Shown piece by piece: positions 59,918 through 64,000 of a DNA stretch of 64,000 bases (its first letter is position 1; each line of letters opens with the position of its first letter). The stretch is from Mobilicoccus caccae (GTDB taxonomy: Bacteria > Actinomycetota > Actinomycetes > Actinomycetales > Dermatophilaceae). The DNA is taken from NCBI RefSeq assembly GCF_030161635.1, contig NZ_BSUO01000001.1:2089199-2153198 (forward strand), written 5' to 3'. Made by a program: the position numbers and the translations under genes. Below the pieces are notes generated by a model. That model was not told where the DNA came from. It saw nothing but the letters and a program-made list of their open reading frames with translations, and searched no databases.

Positions 59918-60646
59918 ATGAGCACCGCAGCCGCCCTCATCTCCGCACCCAGTGCCGTCGTCTCCCAGGACCTCCGCCTGACCCGCGGGGGCCGCGAGCT
60001 GTTGGCCGGCATCGACCTGACCGTCGCACCGGGTGAGACCGTCGCCGTGCTCGGAACGGGTGCCGATTCCGGAGCCCCGCGCGCTCTGCTGGAGGTCGTC
60101 GCCGGGCTCGCCGTCCCCGCCGCCGGATGGATCCACTGGGGTGGGCACGACCTGCTGCGCCTGACGGACTCCGCCATGAGTGCCCTGCGCCGCCGCGACG
60201 TCGGCATCGCCCTCGACGCCACCGCCGCACTGCCCGAGCTGCCCGTCCTGCAGAACATCGCCCTGCCGCTGCTGCTCGACGGCCTGTCCCACCGGGCCGC
60301 CGTGAGCCGCGCCGCCGACCTCCTCGACACCATCGGGCTCAGCGGCGCCGGCGCCCGACGGGTCGGTGACCTGTCGGATCGAGACCGCGCCCTGGTCGCC
60401 CTCGGCCGCGCGCTCGTCACCGAACCCGCGCTGGTCGTCGTCGACGACCCCACCGCGAACCTGTCCACCGACGAGACCGCGGAGGTGCTCGACCTGCTCA
60501 TCGCGGGATGCGCACGCATCGACGCCGCCCTCCTGCTCGCCACGGCCCGCGCGCGCACGGCCGCGACGTGCGCACGCACCGTCGTCATCTCCGGTGGTCG
60601 CATCGCCACCCGTGAGGTGCTGTACGCACCCCAGGCGCTCCTGTGA
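59918..60646 (+). CDS. degenerate ABC transporter ATPase-like protein
   Basis: The 242-residue protein aligns along its length with the MacB/LolD-type ATPase at 62623-63354, yet every ATP-handling motif is altered. Walker A reads GTGADSGAPRALL without a lysine, the Q-loop position reads ALDATAALPEL, the signature is LSDRDRALVALGRAL instead of LSGGQ, Walker B is VVVDDPTANL (Glu to Asp), and the H-loop histidine is lost (ATARAR). The frame is intact and starts at ATG 59918-59920 after a GGAG, so it is probably translated. It overlaps the half-permease gene (GTGA). Catalysis by this subunit is unlikely. Confidence 0.8.
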   Translation: MSTAAALISAPSAVVSQDLRLTRGGRELLAGIDLTVAPGETVAVLGTGADSGAPRALLEVVAGLAVPAAGWIHWGGHDLLRLTDSAMSALRRRDVGIALDATAALPELPVLQNIALPLLLDGLSHRAAVSRAADLLDTIGLSGAGARRVGDLSDRDRALVALGRALVTEPALVVVDDPTANLSTDETAEVLDLLIAGCARIDAALLLATARARTAATCARTVVISGGRIATREVLYAPQALL

Positions 60647-61146
60647 GTGCAGCCCTGCGCCTGTGGTGGCTGCTGCGTTCGACCTCGCAGCGACCACGCG
60701 ATCTCGCCGTGGCCGCCTCGTTCGGCCTGGTGGCCTGGGCACTGCTGGCCGCCACCGGGCTGGTCCAGCTCGCCCGCCACTCCACGGATCTGAACCGCAG
60801 CCTGCTGGGCGCGCTCGTCGTCCTCGTCCTGGCCCTGGCCCTGACCGCCGTCATCGCCGTCCGCTCGCTGTTGCAACGTGACCAGGACCGCCGCCTCGAG
60901 GTGTTGCGATCGGCCGGGGCCTCCCGCCTCCAGACGACGCTCGTCTGCACGCTCGAGGTCCTCGACTCCGCACTCCCCGGGGTGGTCGTCGGCGTGCTCG
61001 CCCACCTGGCCCTGTGCTGGGCCGTGGCCTTCGGCGGCGCCGACCTCACCCCCACCGCGGCGGCCATGCTCGTGCCGTTCGCGTTGTTCGCCCTGGCCCT
61101 GGCCGGGGTCGTGGTGTGGCGGGTCCGCAGCGCCACCCGCTCCTGA
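60643..61146 (+). CDS. FtsX-like half permease
   Basis: The 167-residue protein has four membrane helices. It resembles the first half of the permease at 63351: both start MxAAxRLxWxLRR, both have RLEVLRSAGAS/RLATLRLAGAT after the third segment. The second half of a normal FtsX-type permease is missing. It starts at GTG 60643-60645, overlapping the degenerate ATPase stop. It could be a relic or form a homodimer. Confidence 0.75.
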   Translation: MSAALRLWWLLRSTSQRPRDLAVAASFGLVAWALLAATGLVQLARHSTDLNRSLLGALVVLVLALALTAVIAVRSLLQRDQDRRLEVLRSAGASRLQTTLVCTLEVLDSALPGVVVGVLAHLALCWAVAFGGADLTPTAAAMLVPFALFALALAGVVVWRVRSATRS

Positions 61147-61172
61147 CCGAGCTCGGCCCGCCACCACAGACT

Positions 61173-61232
61173 GCATCGCAGAAGGCACCGAACTGGTCGT
61201 CATCACGACCATTCGGCTGCCTTCTGCGATGC
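61173..61232. repeat. 60-bp near-perfect palindrome
   Basis: 61173-61200 and 61205-61232 are 28-base inverted arms with only two single-base bulges and a 4-base loop. It lies 27 bases after the half-permease stop and 71 bases before the YbaK-like gene, so it may act as a terminator; there is no T-run. Confidence 0.75.
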
Positions 61233-61302
61233 GGTCCTCCGTCGTTGGCCGAGGGTCGACAGGGAACGACACGGCCGACCTCGCCGTGGCAGGCTGGCGT
61301 GC

Positions 61303-61838
61303 ATGCCCAGCGCCGAAGGAAACCTGACCTGGACACCACTCGCGGAGGCCGGTGAGCTGCTCGCCCCGCCCGTCGCCGCGGCCGCCGCGCACGTGCCGAA
61401 CGCGAGGGTCGCGAAGATCGATCCGCACGTGGCCGACACCGCCGCGTTCTGCGAGACCTACGACGTCGCGCCCGAGGCCAGCGCCAACTGCGTGGTCGTG
61501 CTCGGTCGCCGCGGCGACCGGGAGACCCACGCCGCGGTCATGGTGCTCGCGACGGACAAGGCCGACATCAACAAGACCGTCCGCAAGGAGCTCGACGCCC
61601 GCAAGGTCAGCTTCGCCGACCAGGACGACACCGAGGCCCGCACCGGCATGACCTCCGGCGGCATCACCCCGATCGGGCTGCCGGAGGACTGGGTGATCCT
61701 CGTGGATCAGGCCGTCGTCGACGCCGGCCCCGTCGTCATCGGTGGGGGTGTGCGGGGATCGAAGATCCTCCTCGACGGCGCCGACCTCGCGGCCCTGCCG
61801 GGTGCCCGCGTCGTGCCGCTGGCGCTCCCCGCGACTGA
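61303..61838 (+). CDS. YbaK/EbsC family protein (probable 3' frameshift)
   Basis: YbaK-domain proteins include trans-editing deacylases that clear mischarged Cys-tRNA(Pro). This protein has NCVVVLGRRGDRETHAAVMVLATDKADINKTVRKEL and GMTSGGITPIGLPEDWVILVD, then GSKILLDGADLAAL. The literal frame runs to 62199, antisense through the hemerythrin gene, which is not credible. One extra base in the C run 61827-61830 brings a TGA at 61836-61838 into frame, giving 178 residues, a normal length. Start is ATG 61303. Exact substrate is uncertain. Confidence 0.78.
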
Positions 61839-61904
61839 CCCGCGACTTCAGGCGCCGCCAAGCAGGCGGTGCGCGGCGCCCGGGCGTGAGGTGAGGATCC
61901 TTGC

Positions 61905-62441
61905 TCAGCCGAGAGGTTCGAACCGGGCCGGGGGTGCCGCCGCGTTCTGCGCCGCCCACAACGGACGATCGAGGCGGGCCGTGGCCTCGTCCCGCAGCCG
62001 CTCGCACCGGGTCCAGTCCTCCGGGTCGAGGATGACAGCTGCAGCCGGGAACAACCCGTTCTCCTCGTGGTTGATGTGCTCGACAAGGATCTCGAACTCG
62101 GCCAACAACGGGGCGAAGTCGATGCCCTCGGTCCGGCCGGCGGCGTCCTCGGCGAGGAGATCGTCGATCACCTCGTCCAGGGCGTCGTGCTCGTCGTAGA
62201 GGGTGCCCGCCTTCTCCTCGTACTCCTCGAACCGCGTCATCGACAGGTAGAGCCCACCCTCCTCGACGCTGTTGTGCACACCGAACGTGCGCTGCAACTC
62301 ACGCACCAGGGCCACGGCCTCTCCCTTCTCCCCCGCGAGGACATGGCCGCGGATGCGACCGCAGAGGTTGCGGATCTCGAAGTGGTCGTCCATCAGGGCT
62401 CCGATGGGCCCGATCTCCTGACAGCCGCAGTACTGGCACAT
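61905..62441 (-). CDS. hemerythrin domain-containing protein
   Basis: The 178-residue protein starts MCQYCGCQE, a short cysteine motif, followed by a hemerythrin HHE cation-binding four-helix domain: DDHFEIRNLCGRI, FGVHNSVEEGGLYLS, YDEHDALDEVIDDLL and LVEHINHEENGLFPAA. The histidines and acids would hold a di-iron centre. Function could be oxygen, NO or iron sensing; undecided. It converges on the YbaK-like gene and stands alone. Confidence 0.9.
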   Translation of the reverse strand: MCQYCGCQEIGPIGALMDDHFEIRNLCGRIRGHVLAGEKGEAVALVRELQRTFGVHNSVEEGGLYLSMTRFEEYEEKAGTLYDEHDALDEVIDDLLAEDAAGRTEGIDFAPLLAEFEILVEHINHEENGLFPAAAVILDPEDWTRCERLRDEATARLDRPLWAAQNAAAPPARFEPLG

Positions 62442-62622
62442 GGGGTCTCCTTGCTCGAGTCCGTCCAGAATGGCACTCCCGCGAGAGCGGCCCCGGCCCG
62501 GGTGTCGCCCTCCGGCGCGTCCCCGGCGGGGTGTCGAGGGGCCGGCCCCCTCCCCCGGTCGTAGGCGGGAATGGTCCCCCGGCGTGACGACGGCGCAGGC
62601 CTGCAGCGACCACCGTGGATGC

Positions 62623-63354
62623 ATGTTCACCCACACCGATATCGGCGCCTTCGATCCCGTCGTCACCACGAACACCCTACGCGGTTCCGCCCTCGTCAAG
62701 ACCTACCCCGGAGCCGAGGCCACACCGGCTCTCGACGGGGTCGATCTGACGGTCACCTCCGGCGAGAGCGTCGCCATCATGGGCCCGTCGGGGTCGGGCA
62801 AGACGACGCTCCTGCACGTACTGGCCGGCGTGCTGGCACCCACCTCCGGGCAGGTCGTCTGGCGTGGTCGCGACCTCGCCGCCATGGGCGACGCCGGACG
62901 GACCCGTTTGCGCCGCACCGACTTCGGATTCGTCTTCCAGTCCGGCCACCTGTTGCCCGAGCTGCCCGCCGTCGAGAACGCGGCCCTCCCGCTCATGCTC
63001 TCCGGCGTCTCCCGGCGCGAGGCGACGCGCCGCGCGGAGGCGCTCCTGGCACCGCTCGGCCTGTCCGGGCTGTCGGCACGCCGGCCGGGAGAACTCTCCG
63101 GCGGACAGGCCCAGCGCGTCGCGATCGCGCGGGCCCTCGTCTGCGAGCCCGGTGTGGTCTTCGCCGACGAGCCCACCGGCGCCCTCGACCAAGGCACCAG
63201 CGCCGAGGTGTTGGAGCAGTTGGTGACGCGGTGCCGGGCGGTGGGCGCCTCGCTGGTCGTCGTCACCCACGACGAGAACGTGGCGTCCTGGTGCGAACGC
63301 ACCGTGCGCCTGCGCGACGGCCGGATCGTCTCCGACGCCAGGACCACCCGATGA
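62623..63354 (+). CDS. ABC transporter ATP-binding protein (MacB/LolD type)
   Basis: The 243-residue ATPase has intact motifs: Walker A GPSGSGKTTLLHVLAG, Q-loop FVFQSGHLLPEL, signature GELSGGQAQRVAIARAL, Walker B VVFADEPTGALD and H-loop VVVTHDE. It starts at ATG 62623-62625. Its stop overlaps the permease ATG (ATGA). Such pairs often export lipids, peptides or antimicrobial compounds; the cargo is unknown. It is the functional counterpart of the degenerate copy at 59918-60646. Confidence 0.93.
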   Translation: MFTHTDIGAFDPVVTTNTLRGSALVKTYPGAEATPALDGVDLTVTSGESVAIMGPSGSGKTTLLHVLAGVLAPTSGQVVWRGRDLAAMGDAGRTRLRRTDFGFVFQSGHLLPELPAVENAALPLMLSGVSRREATRRAEALLAPLGLSGLSARRPGELSGGQAQRVAIARALVCEPGVVFADEPTGALDQGTSAEVLEQLVTRCRAVGASLVVVTHDENVASWCERTVRLRDGRIVSDARTTR

Positions 63355-64000
63355 TCGCCGCCGTGCGCCTCGTCTGGCATCTGCGCCGGCAGGAACGCGC
63401 CGAGACGGCCCTGCCCGGGACCCTGGCGGTCACCGGATTCGCCGTCACCACCGCCGCCCTGCTCGTCACACTCGGCGGCGTCGGCGCCTTCGAATCCCGC
63501 GCCCAGGGCGAGTCCGCCGGCGAACTCGGCGTGACGTACGTGGTCCTCGCCTACATCGCCGCGGTCCTGCTCGTCGTCCCGGTGATGACCTTGGGCTCCG
63601 TGGCGGCCCGGCTCACGGTCTCCCGGCGCGACGCCCGCCTCGCCACCCTCCGCCTGGCGGGTGCCACCACCGGTCAGGTGACGACGATGACCCTCACCGA
63701 GCAGGCCGTCCAGGCGGCGCTCGGCGCGCTCATCGGGTCAGTCCTCTACGGAGTGCTGCTGTTCCCGTTGTCGTTGCTGTCGTTCCAGGGGCGGGCGCTG
63801 ACCCCCGCCGAACTCTGGGTCGGCCCGGGTCTGCTCCTGGCCGTGGTCGCCGGTGTCGTCGCGCTCGCCGTGCTCTCCGGTGTCCTCGGCCTGGCGCGCG
63901 TGGTGGTCAGCCCGCTCGGTGTCGTCGGGCGGACGACGCCGAGGCGCCTCAGCGTGCTGCGGGTCGCGGTGCCGGCCGTGATCCTCCTGGTCTGGATCCA
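63351..64000 (+). CDS. FtsX-like ABC transporter permease, N-terminal part (cut by window end)
   Basis: The open frame runs from ATG 63351 to the right edge, at least 216 residues. It has an N-terminal helix (VTGFAVTTAALLVTLGGV), then TYVVLAYIAAVLLVVPVMTLGSVAARLTVSRRDARLATLRLAGATTGQV, the characteristic FtsX-domain segment, followed by further helices. It is translationally coupled to the ATPase (ATGA). Homology to the half permease at 60643 is visible in residues 1-140. Confidence 0.88.
   Translation, partial: MIAAVRLVWHLRRQERAETALPGTLAVTGFAVTTAALLVTLGGVGAFESRAQGESAGELGVTYVVLAYIAAVLLVVPVMTLGSVAARLTVSRRDARLATLRLAGATTGQVTTMTLTEQAVQAALGALIGSVLYGVLLFPLSLLSFQGRALTPAELWVGPGLLLAVVAGVVALAVLSGVLGLARVVVSPLGVVGRTTPRRLSVLRVAVPAVILLVWI

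Noticed and set aside
3746..61838. Programmed frameshifting or phase variation in the broken genes
   Set aside because: Slippery motifs are not shared, essential genes are affected, and all changes are single-base losses in G/C runs, which points to sequence error.
61839..62199. C-terminal extension of the YbaK-like protein
   Set aside because: It is antisense to the hemerythrin gene and low in protein-like character; a one-base loss in 61827-61830 explains it better.

Overview
The window is a high-GC actinobacterial chromosome segment, most likely order Micrococcales. The evidence is the gene order of its division and cell-wall (dcw) cluster (mraZ-rsmH-ftsL-ftsI-murE-murF-mraY-murD-ftsW-murG-murC-ftsQ-ftsZ-pgeF-yggS-sepF-yggT ... 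divIVA) and the block rne-rplU-rpmA-obgE-proB-proA-nadD-rsfS. MurE carries a DNPR motif, which fits meso-diaminopimelate peptidoglycan. A chemoreceptor gene suggests a motile relative, for example near Dermatophilaceae; that placement is an inference.

Layout. 1-5459 (minus): 5' end of dnaE, DUF309 protein, patatin-like phospholipase, RluA-family pseudouridine synthase, lspA, a DksA/TraR zinc-finger gene and divIVA. 5460-12760: an accessory insertion that splits divIVA from yggT. It holds a secreted FG-GAP-like protein, a 1195-residue double-cyclase/AAA/TPR protein, a Crp-type regulator, a secreted ricin-type lectin and a tiny basic protein. Copies of a 20-bp repeat lie near both ends. 12767-31908 (minus): the dcw cluster, mostly with start/stop overlaps. 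32344-36892 (plus): MoxR ATPase, DUF58 protein and TgpA-type transglutaminase. 36890-40235 (plus): a zinc-uptake operon with a Zur box in front and a Zur-like gene at the end. 40407-42186: a long inverted repeat, a VapBC-like toxin-antitoxin pair, and a siderophore-interacting protein behind an IdeR/DtxR-type iron box. 42488-50034: tRNA-Ala, phosphatase, rsfS, nadD, a glycosyltransferase/methyltransferase insert, proA, a GNAT and proB. 50201-52430: a hypothetical protein and an orphan chemoreceptor. 52534-59620 (minus): obgE, rpmA, rplU, RNase E/G and a TIGR03936-like protein. 59918-64000: a degenerate ABC ATPase with a half permease, a YbaK-like protein, a hemerythrin, and an intact ABC ATPase with an FtsX-like permease cut by the window end.

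The most notable system is the inserted cyclase-Crp pair. Cyclase domain 1 keeps the two metal-binding aspartates and domain 2 keeps the Asn/Arg pair, so together they could form one composite active site, as in mammalian soluble adenylyl cyclase. A cyclic-nucleotide-binding transcription factor follows directly. A second notable feature is that the 59918-61146 gene pair reads as a decayed paralogue of the intact ABC operon at 62623-64000, with every ATPase motif lost.

A caution for users: 14 genes are broken by 16 apparent one-base losses, all in short G or C runs and including essential genes such as murG, ftsI and rsmH. Adding the missing bases gives whole-codon lengths in every case. I therefore read these as sequence errors rather than pseudogenes, and I give each gene its full span.
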